NCBI RefSeq assembly: GCF_012985465.1 | Contig: NZ_JAAQWN010000002.1 | Location: 310,001 to 374,000, forward strand | Direction: 5' to 3' | Origin: Pseudomonas sp. WS 5079 | GTDB lineage: Bacteria; Pseudomonadota; Gammaproteobacteria; Pseudomonadales; Pseudomonadaceae | Length of the DNA stretch: 64,000 bases | Shown: positions 20,301-28,871 of the stretch, piece after piece | How positions within the stretch are numbered: position 1 is the stretch's first letter | How the letters are laid out: every line of letters starts with the position of its first letter | Program-made: the position numbers and the translations under genes | Notes under the pieces: model-generated | What the model was told of the DNA's origin: nothing | Database searches by the model: none | What the model saw: the letters and a program-made list of their open reading frames with translations, nothing else

Positions 20301-20448
20301 CTTCAGTTTCACCTCGGCCTTGCCGGTGCAGGTGCTCAAGGGCATGGCGCCGATCCTCACGCCTTATCTGCAACCGGGCAGCCACACCTTGTGTGCCCCC
20401 GCCTCAATGGCGCTGAACCAGGGCGGTAACCGGCTGTTTTCAAGGTGA
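17302..20448 (+). CDS. Large bifunctional penicillin-binding protein-like enzyme
   Basis: The 1048-residue protein has a cytoplasmic tail, one membrane anchor (about 41-57), a GT51 transglycosylase-like domain (about 140-340) and a transpeptidase domain (about 480-1010). GT51 signs are Glu190 (ENREL, usually EDxxF) and G231-G-S-T-LATQLEK. All three transpeptidase motifs are present: S519-TAK, S625-IN and K948-TGT. It should therefore polymerise and cross-link peptidoglycan in the periplasm. It is longer than PBP1a/1b (about 800 residues) because of helical insertions at about 650-820. It is flanked by the NEL genes with no partner. The start is uncertain: ATG at 17317 is equally possible and neither has a clear ribosome binding site. 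Confidence 0.8.
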   Translation: MDQSTMGVLWQTDSTQAAVPTDSADEPPLPQKTRPRRFGWRMFWLLLVMLLIGLAYAASREMRTSKWQAREFSRIAATLSYQVQPGPSAAIVYPGAGPFDKRLGYSALSDFLPRLLKRNYLIQSQAQFSQALLDYSRQGLFVPYDEKIQAGLTISDCRAEPLYQFSYPQQFYPTFAAIPPVVVNSLLFIENRELLDPAQPQANPAVDWPRFAKAAWSQVARLLHLPGQTAGGSTLATQLEKYRHSPDGLTLSGGEKIRQMISASVRTYLDGPQTLVARQAIVRDYLNSVPLSAVPGHGEVHGMAEGLRVWYGADFNRTNSLLASDDPKDLAQKGLALREVLSLTIAQRRPSHYLSKGRDELASLTDSHIRLLAQNAVIDPALASAALASQVTYRNWQQQPTLQPIETNKGISVARSRLAALLDRPLYDLDRLDLAATSTLQSDLQSQATAYLKQLADPAFAGQLGLLGPRLLTPASTAQVRYSFTLYEMTADGARVRVQTDNTDQPFDINESSKLELGSTAKLRVLTTYLQIISELHQRYADQSPAALKKVAIDEQDRLTRWAVDYLVQNSDRNLPTMLAAALDRHYSASPGESFFTGGGLHHFHNFRNEDNGRNPTLREALRESINLPFIRLMRDLVRYSTYQGANNSAELLKDDSDPRRQEYLAKFADREGTTFLLRFWKKYRNKDTQARLDTFLDSLHPTAIRLAAVHRYLLPQASQQSFNSFVRAHLNDPTARAKLSDERLANLYQNYGPGAYDLPDQGYIAKVHPLDLWLLGYLLQHPDATFTQAVAASTHERQEVYSWLFKSRHKSARDSRIRTMLEIEAFLDIHQRWQQVGYPFDHLVPSLATAIGSSGDRPAALAELVGIILNDGIRQPTLRIDSLHFAAGTPYDTRLVNDPERGKRVMPSAVATALREALSQVVDAGTAKRVAGSFKLADGTPLAMGGKTGTGDNRIEAIGAGGRVLSSKAINRTATFVFYIGEHHFGTLTAFVPGATAQGFSFTSALPVQVLKGMAPILTPYLQPGSHTLCAPASMALNQGGNRLFSR

Positions 20449-20566
20449 TGAATTTTGAACGGTTCGCCTGTGTAAGCGGCCTGTTGGACCCAGTATTCAA
20501 ACTTATTCTCGGCCCCAGCCCAAAATAGACTGAAGCGCTTTCATGGCTCTTTTCAGGATCTGTTGC

Positions 20567-23500
20567 ATGGCTGATTTACTCCCTTCCCCGCGCCCGGCCA
20601 CGTTTCAAGGCCGGCACTACCCATTGCTTGAAAGTGCCCTGCCGCCGTGGCTGAAAACCACCGCCCCGCACCGCCTGGATGCCTTGCAGGCCGTCGGGCT
20701 CCAGGACCCGGCGCCCTACCCGAACGCCGCGCCGGCACAGCACGCCAACCTGCGGCAGGCTATCGCCGGCCACTGGCAAGCCCTCAACACCCTGGATAAG
20801 CGCCTCCAGCCCCTCAATGATCTGTATGCCTACGCCGAGCGCATCCTGGGCGGCGCGCTAAGCGCCGACTATGGCCCGATTGATGTGCGCAACACCTATG
20901 TGCGCCTGTATGCCAAAGCGTCGACAGCCTGGTGGGTACATGACTTCAAGTCAGGCGTCACCAGCCATACGCTGTCGCTGCTGGATGCGGCGCTGCATAA
21001 CTTTGCCGCCACCGACAGCTTTGTCGACTATGCCTTCCTGTCTGGCGCCGATGCCCGTGGGCAGCAGCGCAGCCTGACCTTCAAGCACAAGACCCGCGGC
21101 ACGCCCCTGACCGCCGAGGGTTTCAAGCAACTGTGCCGCGCACTGAACATCGGCGGGCACTACCGTGAACATCTGAAGATTGTCATGGGTGTCTACAACC
21201 CCACGGTGGCCCGCGACCTGCGCCGCCAGGTGATCGCCCAGCACCAAGCCGCGTTGAAGGCCGCCGCCCACCTGGCCCTGGTCAAGGGCGACCTGGCCCA
21301 GGATGCCTGTGACGAAGTGCTCGCGCTGATCGCTGGCAACACCGCCCTGCGCCTGGATGGCCAGGTGCTTGCCGGCCACACCCTGGACCTGATGAACACG
21401 CGCCTGACCGGCATCCTGCTGTTCTGCGCCACGCCCCACTCGGCGGCGCGGGTGATTGCCTATGTGCCGGACGACCCCGCGCACCCCCTCAAGCAATACC
21501 CCACGCCCCTGGCCTTCATCCACGAACTGACCCGCCAGTTGCGTGACAGCGAACGCTATCAGGTGTTCTTCAGCCGCTTTGTCGACCATGATCAGCGCGG
21601 CTTTTTTTTCGCCAACCTCAATACCCGCCTGAGCCGGGTGCAGTGGCGCGCCAAAGCCGCGACCGATAGCCAACCGACCTGGCAAGACACGCCCCTGGAC
21701 CATCCCCACCTGCAATTCCATGTGCAGCCCATTGCCGACGACTACCAGAACCGCGCGCATTCAAGCGGCAACAATGACCTGTGGCACTACCGTTACCGGG
21801 TGCACCTGAACAAAGTGCTCAATGACGCCCAGGACATTGCCGTCTCGACCAGCCGCGTCGACCGCCTGGCCCGCCAGGCCTGGTGGGACAACCTGGGGCG
21901 AATCCTCGGCGATATCCTCAACGCTGCCTTGCAAGTGCTCACCCCGTTTGTGCCGGGGCTGGGGGAAGTGATGCTCGCCTACACCGCCTATCAGCTCACC
22001 GACCAGGTGTTCGAGGGGGTGCTCGACTGGGCCCAGGGCCGGGGCACAGAGGCGGCGCAGCATTTGATCGGGGTGGCCCAGGACCTGGTGCAGTTCGGCC
22101 TGTTCGCCGCCGGCATCCAGGTGGCGGCGCCGCTGCGCCTCAAGCTGTCGGCGTTTGTCGAAGGGCTCACGCCAGTGACGCTCGCCGACGGCCGCCGGCG
22201 CCTGTGGAACCCGGACCTGGCGCCCTATGTCGCCGACCCGGGCGCACCCGCAGATCAACCGTTAATGCGCCACGAGGGTGCGCAGTATCAGGTGCAACAC
22301 GGGCGCATCGTCCACCCGCGCCGCGCGGATGCCTACCGGCCCCACGTGCATCGGCGCGGCAATGGCATCGTGGTGCATGAAGCCGAGCAGCCGCAAACCT
22401 GGGACAGCTCCACCCTGATGCGCCGCCTCGGGCCCAGGGCCGAGGCTTTCAGCGCCGCGCAACTGGAGCAGATCCGCCGCACCAGTGGCTGCGATGACGA
22501 CCAGTTGCGCGGCCTGTACCTGCATGAGCAGCCTCTGCCGCCGTTGCTGGCCGACACCCTGAACCGCTTCGAGGCCTACGCCAGCGCACAACAGGCCAGC
22601 GCGCAAATCCGCGCAGGCATGCCCCTGGCCCCAGACTCCGCCTGGTTCGAGCAAACCGTCACCGAACTGGAGGGCTGGCCCCAGGACAAGGCCCTGCAAG
22701 TGTTCCTCAGCGCCAGCCTGAGCGGCGATTCGCACCGCTACGGTAACCTCGCTGCGGCGCCTGCCGACACCCTGCGCCTGAGTGTGGCGCAAGTCATGTC
22801 CGGCCAGTTGCCGGAACAGGTACTGGCTTTTCTCGATGAGCCGCAAACCCGTGCCCTGCTCGGCGCCCAGGTGCCCAAGGCCCAGCAAGTGCAACACCTG
22901 CGCGAGCAACTGGCGGCCTACGTCACCCGCCAGGCGCCAGAGATCGGCCAGTACGCCCATCATCTGCGCGAGCTGTCCGATGAGCCGGGTGTCCGCCTGC
23001 TGCGCGAGCATTTCGCGCAGATGGATTCGAGCGTGGCGCGGGCCTTGCTCGCCACTGCCGATGAAGCCGAGCGCAACCTGATGGCGACCCAGGGGCGCCT
23101 GCCGCTGCGCTTGAAAAACCTCGCCCGCGAATTGCACTTCAGCGCCGGCACCAGCCACGCCTATGAAGGTTTCTACTTCCCCTGGCGCCAGAGTATCGAC
23201 AGCGAACGCATGCTGCTCGGCACCCTCAAACGCCACAGCGATTGGTTTGCCGACCTGCACCTGCAAATCCGCGAGCACAGCGCAGATGGCCGGCTGCGCT
23301 GCGAGGCAGGGCCGGCCAACGCCAGTACCCGGCGCATCCTGGTCAGGAAAGACCACCTGGGCTACGAAGTGCGCGATGCCGAGCACCGCAAGCTGCATGA
23401 CCTCGACACCCTGTACGAAGCCCTGCTGCACGCCGCCCCCCTCGACAGCCGCCGGGCCCTGGGCCTTGGCCCCGGCCAGGGCGAAGGTTTACGGCATTGG

Positions 23501-25579
23501 CTGCTGACCACCCTGGAGCCTCTGGCCGAACGCCGCGCCGCCCTGGCCCAACCGCCGGTCCCAAGCCACGCCGACCCGCAAACGCTGAAGCTGCTCGGCA
23601 AACCCATACCCGTGCGCACTGCGGTACTCAGAAGTGCAGACGCGTTGATCCTGAACGCCTTGAAGACAGTCTTTGCGCACCAGAGCGAAGCGCGCATCCT
23701 GGCCTTTATGGACAAGGTCGGCCACGAGCAGATCGGCCCCCGGGTCAACCAGTTAATCGTTGAACATTACCGTCTGGACGGCGATCTGGCGCACTGGTCG
23801 CGCCAGCCGGGGCATCATCCGCCCGCCATGGAACGGGAGTTGCGCAGTTTCATTCAGGGGCAAGTTCTCGAATGCTGGCAGGACCAGATCCGCGCCGCCA
23901 CCGAGCCCCTCGGCTCGCGCCTGGACCTCAGCGGCGTGACACTGCCCGATACGCTGCCGCCGTTGCGCGCCGACTTCAGCCATGTCACGGAGCTGAACCT
24001 GATCCGCAGTCAGTTCGGCCCGGCCCACGGCCAGTTCCTGCAGCACTTCCCGCAACTGTCGGCCCTGTATCTGGCAGAGAACCCGCTGGCCCGCCTGCCT
24101 GAGGCTATCCGCGAGCTGCGCCACCTGGAAGACCTCGACCTGGCCGGGTGCCCGCTGACTTTGCCGGTCGAAGACATCACCCGCCTGAAAAACCTGCGCT
24201 ACCTGCGGCGCCTCAAGCTCAACAACACCCGCGCCCAGCAAGCGCCGGACATCGGGCGCATGCGCGACCTGATACACCTGGACCTCAGCCACAGCCCAAT
24301 CAAACGCTGGCCCGAAGGACTGTTCGAGGTGCCGCGACCGGCGCCGTTCTTCTTGAACCTGCAAGGCACCGCGATCACCCGCCTGCCCGCGGTGGCCCTG
24401 GGCAGTCGCGAAGCCGCGCTGGTGGCCCGCACCTACCTCAACCGCTCGGCGCTGGACGCCCTGCAACGCGAACAGTTCAAAGCCTACCGCGCGTCGGTCG
24501 GCCTGGACCCGGAGCGCACCTATGAACCTCGCGGCGATTGCACGCCGTGGCTGAACTACCTGTCGCCGGCCGCCCGGGAAGAAGCCCGGCAAGTCTGGGA
24601 CGCGCTGGAGCACGAACATGGCTCCCAGGGTTTGTTCGAGGTGCTCAAGGCCCTGGAGCAGCCGGAGGTGTTCCAGACCCCGCAAGATCAACAACGCTAC
24701 GCCGCCAACCACCGCCAGTTGACGCAGCAGGTGTGGCTCTTGCTGCAAGCGGCGGTGGTCGACACGCCGCTGCGCAAACGGTTGTTCGAGATGGCCAGCT
24801 TCCCCAGCAACTGCCCGGATGCGGGGACGCAGATTTTCAATGAACTGGGGGTCGAGGTGCTGCTCTACCAGATCGAGCACCAGGCGCAGACGCCAGAGGC
24901 GCATGAACTGCAACTGGCCACCCTGATCAGGGGCCGGGCGCGCCTGCAACAGCTCAACGATGTGATCCGCACCGATGTGCAACAACGCCTGGCGCCGGTC
25001 GCCGAGGGCGGCCAGGGCCTGCGGTTTCTCACCGAAGTGGTCGACGGCGTGGCCGGCCAGGTCGATGAGGTAGAAATCTACCTGGCCTACCAGACCGCAC
25101 TTGCCGTGCGCCTGGACCTGCCGTGGATCGCCGAGCATATGCTGTACCGCAGCACCGCCCGGGTCAGCGCCGCGCAGATTGACGCGGCCTATGCCCGGGT
25201 GCAGGAGCTGGGAAACGGCGACGGTCTGGTCAACCGCATGCTGCTGGACCCGCACTGGCGCGCCTGGCTGCAAAAGCGCTATGCCGGCCAATACGCCGAA
25301 CAGCAGCAGTGGCTCAGGACCCAGCATGAGCAGTTGCTTGATCTGCAAGAGATGTGGGAACAGGTGCCGCAGAAAGTACCGTTACCCGCACAGATCGCTG
25401 CCCTGGCCAAGGCGCAGGGCATGACCGAGTCGAACCTGGCAGACCCGCTGAAATTCCAAGCTGCCTGCGAAAAACGTGAGGAGGAACTGGGCTACAACGC
25501 CGAGGAGTGGATGCGCCAGCGCACCCGCACCGCCTTGATGGCGGCGCGAGAGCTGCGTAATCGCCGGGCTAGCCGCTGA
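20567..25579 (+). CDS. Second giant LRR/NEL-type E3 ubiquitin ligase protein
   Basis: This product of about 1670 residues is laid out like the one at 8766: a DUF6543 toxin-like N-terminus (with VRNTYVRLYAK and LSLLDAALHNF near 110-150), a hydrophobic stretch near 460-480, leucine-rich repeats at about 1140-1255 (LEDLDLAGC, LIHLDLSHS) and a NEL domain. The CxD site is C1416-P-D1418 (SNCPDAGTQIF). The cysteine would form the ubiquitin thioester. No signal peptide is seen. The start chosen is ATG 20567, ten bases after CAGGA; ATG 20543 is in frame but has a poorer leader. Its 3' end overlaps the convergent fimbrial chaperone gene by 11 bp. Divergence from the first copy is large, so this is an old duplication or separate gain. 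Confidence 0.87.
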   Translation: MADLLPSPRPATFQGRHYPLLESALPPWLKTTAPHRLDALQAVGLQDPAPYPNAAPAQHANLRQAIAGHWQALNTLDKRLQPLNDLYAYAERILGGALSADYGPIDVRNTYVRLYAKASTAWWVHDFKSGVTSHTLSLLDAALHNFAATDSFVDYAFLSGADARGQQRSLTFKHKTRGTPLTAEGFKQLCRALNIGGHYREHLKIVMGVYNPTVARDLRRQVIAQHQAALKAAAHLALVKGDLAQDACDEVLALIAGNTALRLDGQVLAGHTLDLMNTRLTGILLFCATPHSAARVIAYVPDDPAHPLKQYPTPLAFIHELTRQLRDSERYQVFFSRFVDHDQRGFFFANLNTRLSRVQWRAKAATDSQPTWQDTPLDHPHLQFHVQPIADDYQNRAHSSGNNDLWHYRYRVHLNKVLNDAQDIAVSTSRVDRLARQAWWDNLGRILGDILNAALQVLTPFVPGLGEVMLAYTAYQLTDQVFEGVLDWAQGRGTEAAQHLIGVAQDLVQFGLFAAGIQVAAPLRLKLSAFVEGLTPVTLADGRRRLWNPDLAPYVADPGAPADQPLMRHEGAQYQVQHGRIVHPRRADAYRPHVHRRGNGIVVHEAEQPQTWDSSTLMRRLGPRAEAFSAAQLEQIRRTSGCDDDQLRGLYLHEQPLPPLLADTLNRFEAYASAQQASAQIRAGMPLAPDSAWFEQTVTELEGWPQDKALQVFLSASLSGDSHRYGNLAAAPADTLRLSVAQVMSGQLPEQVLAFLDEPQTRALLGAQVPKAQQVQHLREQLAAYVTRQAPEIGQYAHHLRELSDEPGVRLLREHFAQMDSSVARALLATADEAERNLMATQGRLPLRLKNLARELHFSAGTSHAYEGFYFPWRQSIDSERMLLGTLKRHSDWFADLHLQIREHSADGRLRCEAGPANASTRRILVRKDHLGYEVRDAEHRKLHDLDTLYEALLHAAPLDSRRALGLGPGQGEGLRHWLLTTLEPLAERRAALAQPPVPSHADPQTLKLLGKPIPVRTAVLRSADALILNALKTVFAHQSEARILAFMDKVGHEQIGPRVNQLIVEHYRLDGDLAHWSRQPGHHPPAMERELRSFIQGQVLECWQDQIRAATEPLGSRLDLSGVTLPDTLPPLRADFSHVTELNLIRSQFGPAHGQFLQHFPQLSALYLAENPLARLPEAIRELRHLEDLDLAGCPLTLPVEDITRLKNLRYLRRLKLNNTRAQQAPDIGRMRDLIHLDLSHSPIKRWPEGLFEVPRPAPFFLNLQGTAITRLPAVALGSREAALVARTYLNRSALDALQREQFKAYRASVGLDPERTYEPRGDCTPWLNYLSPAAREEARQVWDALEHEHGSQGLFEVLKALEQPEVFQTPQDQQRYAANHRQLTQQVWLLLQAAVVDTPLRKRLFEMASFPSNCPDAGTQIFNELGVEVLLYQIEHQAQTPEAHELQLATLIRGRARLQQLNDVIRTDVQQRLAPVAEGGQGLRFLTEVVDGVAGQVDEVEIYLAYQTALAVRLDLPWIAEHMLYRSTARVSAAQIDAAYARVQELGNGDGLVNRMLLDPHWRAWLQKRYAGQYAEQQQWLRTQHEQLLDLQEMWEQVPQKVPLPAQIAALAKAQGMTESNLADPLKFQAACEKREEELGYNAEEWMRQRTRTALMAARELRNRRASR

Positions 25580-26312
25580 TTTCAATCACCCTTTCGGCCG
25601 CGCCTTCCACCAGGAAAAACCGATAGATCCGCCCGGCCTGTTTGTCGAAGCTGAACACCCGGCCAGGGAAGATGTGGTTCTTGGTCACGGGCGCGCAGTC
25701 CAGGCGATCGGCCACGGCGCAGTCCTTGAACTCGTCTACCACCACCACGGTGTTACCGGCGTTGCGCAAGGTGTAGCGCTGGCCACCGTTCTCGACACGG
25801 GTGTCGAAGCGGCTCTGGCTGGGGCGTACGAAGAACACCGTGCCGTAGCCGGACATCACCCGCACCCCGCCCGCCAGCGAGGCCTCATAGGCGGCGCGGT
25901 CTTCGTCGCTGACACCGAATTCGTCGTCCTTCTCCGGCGCCACCGGCAGGTAGCGCACGCGGAAGTAACGCTCGCGGTCGCGCTCGCCCATAAACAGCAG
26001 GCGCGTGCTCTGCATGGCGTTGGCCGGCACGATCAGGCGCGCCGGGCTGGCCATCAGGCCATCGCGTACCAGGCCAGTGCCGGCCTGGTCCTTGAGCGGC
26101 ACTTCGTCATAGCTGCCGTCGGGTTTGTAGAGCATTTCGGTGATGTCGACCTTGACGAACGCGGTGCTGGTGCCGCCATTGAACACGCGCTTGAGGTAAG
26201 TGTTCTTGTCGCCGTTCATGTAGTCGTAGAAGTCACCGACATTGATCGCCGGTCCCGCCTGGGCATTCAGCGACCACAGGCACATTCCCAGTGCTGCAAA
26301 CAGGTATTTCAT
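25569..26312 (-). CDS. CS1-type fimbrial periplasmic chaperone, copy 2
   Basis: The product of about 247 residues has a signal peptide (MKYLFAALGMCLWSLNAQA) and an immunoglobulin-like PapD/CfaA chaperone fold, with conserved SPARLIVPAN and RYFRVRYLPV for subunit binding. It would hold pilin subunits in the periplasm until the usher takes them. GAGGTG precedes ATG 26312; a GTG two codons upstream is in frame. It is the last gene of the operon and a clear paralogue of the chaperone at 26854-27591, sharing YLKRVFN, VTKNHI and the leader AATGAGGTG. Two cysteines (FKDC, LDCAP) are conserved between the copies, suggesting a disulphide. Confidence 0.85.
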   Translation of the reverse strand: MKYLFAALGMCLWSLNAQAGPAINVGDFYDYMNGDKNTYLKRVFNGGTSTAFVKVDITEMLYKPDGSYDEVPLKDQAGTGLVRDGLMASPARLIVPANAMQSTRLLFMGERDRERYFRVRYLPVAPEKDDEFGVSDEDRAAYEASLAGGVRVMSGYGTVFFVRPSQSRFDTRVENGGQRYTLRNAGNTVVVVDEFKDCAVADRLDCAPVTKNHIFPGRVFSFDKQAGRIYRFFLVEGAAERVIEISG

Positions 26313-26326
26313 AAGCACCTCATTGA

Positions 26327-26854
26327 TTACGGGCGCAGCGCGTCGAAGATCAGATGCACACTGCCAAAATAGTCGCCGGCCACATAACCGTCCTCGGGCT
26401 CGACGGCGGAAATTTCCAGCTGCACACGTTTGCCGGCCCGCGCTTGCTCGGCAGAGACCACTTGGGTATCGGTCAAATCCAGCAACTGGCCGTTGAACTC
26501 GACATTGAGCAGGATCAGGCGCCGGCCATTGGACAGGGTCGGCAACTGGCCCAGGCGCGCGACAATGCCGCCGCCGCTGTTCTTCACGTCGAACTGTTCG
26601 CGCAGCGGCTTGAGCGTGCGGGTCACCAGGTTCCAGGTCATTTCCTGCTGGCGCTCAAGGAACGCGGGGCGGATCGGCAGCACATAAAAGTCTGCGGTGG
26701 GAATGCTCACCGTGACGTCAAACACCTGTTCTTCGCGAATCGCCAGGGCCTGGGTACTGAGCAGGGCCACGGCGAGCAGCAGCAGGGTTGCCGTCAGCAC
26801 CTTGCACAATTTGCCCGAGCGGCGCGGGGGTTCGGGGGCGCGTTGAATGATCAT
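26327..26854 (-). CDS. CS1-type minor pilin subunit
   Basis: The 175-residue product starts MIIQRAPEPP, with an Arg-rich tail and a hydrophobic segment (about 20-37, ending STQALA) that acts as a signal peptide. The mature part resembles CFA/I-type subunits: VTVSIPTADFYVLPI near its N-terminus and a C-terminal GDYFGSVHLIFD strand, with no cysteines. It is related to the major pilin at 31517 but distant. The frame stays open to 26983, but ATG 26854 overlaps the upstream chaperone stop (TGATG), so translation is coupled. Its place in the fibre (base, tip or alternative shaft) is unknown. Confidence 0.75.
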   Translation of the reverse strand: MIIQRAPEPPRRSGKLCKVLTATLLLLAVALLSTQALAIREEQVFDVTVSIPTADFYVLPIRPAFLERQQEMTWNLVTRTLKPLREQFDVKNSGGGIVARLGQLPTLSNGRRLILLNVEFNGQLLDLTDTQVVSAEQARAGKRVQLEISAVEPEDGYVAGDYFGSVHLIFDALRP

Positions 26855-27591
26855 CAGCCTTTGACCTCGTAGTGTTTTTTCGCGCGGCCCTCGACCAGCG
26901 TAAAGCGGTAGGTACGCCCGGCCTCTTTGGCAAAGCTGAAGCTGCGCCCCGGCAGGATGTGGTTCTTGGTCACGGGCAGGCACTCCTGGGTCTGGCCAGT
27001 GGGGCAGTCCTTGAACTGATCCACCACCACCACGCTGTTGCCGTCGTTGTGCAGGCCATAGGCGTCGTTGCGCTCATCGACACGGGTGGCGAAGCGGCTG
27101 TGTTTGGGCCGCACGAAAAACACCGTGCCAAACCCGGCCAGTACCGTGACCCCGGCGGACAGGCTATTTTTGTAGGTCTCGCGCTCTTCACTGGACACCA
27201 CAAAGCCGTCTTCGGGCTCTGGCATCACCGGCACAAAACGCAGGCGGAAATAACGCTCCTTGTCGCGCTGGCCGAGGTACAGCAGGCGCGTGCCCTGCAT
27301 GCCATTGGCCGGCACGATCAGCCGCGCCGGGGTCGCCACCAAGCCGTCACGGGCGGTGTTTTCGGGGTTGCTTTTAAGTTCGACTTCTTCGGAAGTGCCG
27401 TCGGCGTTGTAGACAATCTCCATCACCGACACCTTGATAAACGCCGTGCTGTCGCCGCTGTTGAACACCCGCTTGAGGTAGGTGCTCTTGTCCTCAGCCA
27501 GGTAGTCGTAGAACACGCCGACATTGATGTTCGGCGCGCCCATCGACAGCGGCAGCCAGCAGAGCGTGCACAGCGCCAACAGATATTTCAT
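26854..27591 (-). CDS. CS1-type fimbrial periplasmic chaperone, copy 1
   Basis: The product of about 245 residues has a signal peptide (MKYLLALCTLCWLPLSMGA) and the same chaperone fold as copy 2, with TPARLIVPANGMQGTRLLYL, RYFRLRFVPV and paired cysteines (FKDC, ECLPV). The start at 27591 is chosen because GAGGTG lies seven bases upstream; an in-frame ATG at 27606 directly abuts the adhesin stop. It should deliver pilins to the usher encoded two genes upstream. The two chaperones bracket the minor pilin gene, so one copy may be dedicated to that subunit. The other possibility is redundancy after a duplication. Confidence 0.85.
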   Translation of the reverse strand: MKYLLALCTLCWLPLSMGAPNINVGVFYDYLAEDKSTYLKRVFNSGDSTAFIKVSVMEIVYNADGTSEEVELKSNPENTARDGLVATPARLIVPANGMQGTRLLYLGQRDKERYFRLRFVPVMPEPEDGFVVSSEERETYKNSLSAGVTVLAGFGTVFFVRPKHSRFATRVDERNDAYGLHNDGNSVVVVDQFKDCPTGQTQECLPVTKNHILPGRSFSFAKEAGRTYRFTLVEGRAKKHYEVKG

Positions 27592-27606
27592 ACCCATACA
27601 CCTCAT

Positions 27607-28866
27607 TTAAAGCTCCGAATCCCAGACCACCGTGACCTGGCCCGCATAGGTGGTGCCGCCACGCTCCAGCATCTGGTCGGCGTACTCTTTCTTGACCTCG
27701 AAGTGCAACGTGCCGGGCCGGCGGTTGACGTAGAAAGTCGGTTGCAACATCTCGGTGCCGACGCCACTGAGCAACAGCGGTTGGCGGATCACCCCGGCGC
27801 CATCCTCACGGTTGAGGCCGTGGGGCAGGCTGACGGCGACATCCACCGGCACCTCGTGACCGTCGCTGGTGTTGCGCAAGGCACAGGTGTCGCCGATCAC
27901 CCGCTCGCAGGTCATCTGCATTTTGAAGCGTGACGAGGCAGAGATATTGAAGGTCTGGTCGCGAAACAGCCGCGCCGGTTTGCGGCCCTGGTTGACCCAG
28001 GCTTGCCAGCCGCCCTGGGGCACCAACTCGACGCGGTTGCCGCCCGGCGGGACCTCCACCTGGAGTTGGTGCTGCACTTCTAGGTTGAAGTTGAAGGTCA
28101 GTTGGTTGTCGGTGGGGATCAGCACATCACCAAAGTCATAGTCACCCCGTGGCCCCAGGGTGTAGGTCAGGCTGCCGGTGTACTCGCCACTGGACATACC
28201 CAAGGGGTTGGGCGTGCGGATCTCATAGGCGTACTCCATTTGGTAGATACGCATGTAGTCAAGGTCCTGGGACGGCTTGCGACTGCACACCCCGGCGCCT
28301 TCCGGGACGATCCAGAAGTAGGTCGCCGTTTGCCGACCCGCCGCAAGGTGGCCAGTACTGACGCAAGGGCTTGGGGCCCTGAGCCATTGAGTCGTCCAAA
28401 AAAACCCCGGTTGGGCCCAGCCCGACACGCCCGGCGGATAGGAAACCTGCCACAGCCCACCGAAGCCGGCGATGCGCATCTGCACGGTCTCCACTTCCCC
28501 GGTGCGGGTGTGGGTGACTTGTGCATCACGCCAACTGGAGGGCACCTGCACCATAAAACCCTGGCGCTCATCTTCGTGGTTGGCCTGGATCGGCGCGTTG
28601 CTCAGGGCGTCGAACGCCGGGATCCGCAGGCTGAACAAGTTCAGCGCCTTGCACTGGCTGGGAATGTGCGACTGACAGATAGAACTGACCGGCGTGGTAT
28701 TGCGAAACGTGTTCACAAAAGGGTTGCCAGGGTCCGGGGTAAATACCGCCGTGATGTCCTGGGTCAGGGCCAGCGCCGTGGAGCTGCACAACAGTGCCGC
28801 GCCCGCGGCCCCAAGCTGGGTGATCAAGGTGCTGATACGTCTCATGGTGCTAGGCAATCTCGTCAT
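27607..28866 (-). CDS. Fimbrial tip adhesin/initiator (CfaE/CblD-like)
   Basis: The product of about 419 residues has a signal peptide (MRRISTLITQLGAAG..., cut near STALA), an N-terminal domain with several cysteines, and a C-terminal pilin-like domain ending GQVTVVWDSEL, similar in end to CS1 subunits. This two-domain layout and its position after the usher match CfaE/CooD/CblD, the minor subunit that starts assembly and binds receptors. The start at 28866 has GAGGG very close upstream; ATG 28845 is an alternative that keeps the signal peptide. The receptor is unknown. Similarity to CfaE is by architecture more than by clear sequence identity. Confidence 0.75.
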   Translation of the reverse strand: MTRLPSTMRRISTLITQLGAAGAALLCSSTALALTQDITAVFTPDPGNPFVNTFRNTTPVSSICQSHIPSQCKALNLFSLRIPAFDALSNAPIQANHEDERQGFMVQVPSSWRDAQVTHTRTGEVETVQMRIAGFGGLWQVSYPPGVSGWAQPGFFWTTQWLRAPSPCVSTGHLAAGRQTATYFWIVPEGAGVCSRKPSQDLDYMRIYQMEYAYEIRTPNPLGMSSGEYTGSLTYTLGPRGDYDFGDVLIPTDNQLTFNFNLEVQHQLQVEVPPGGNRVELVPQGGWQAWVNQGRKPARLFRDQTFNISASSRFKMQMTCERVIGDTCALRNTSDGHEVPVDVAVSLPHGLNREDGAGVIRQPLLLSGVGTEMLQPTFYVNRRPGTLHFEVKKEYADQMLERGGTTYAGQVTVVWDSEL

Positions 28867-28871
28867 GACCC

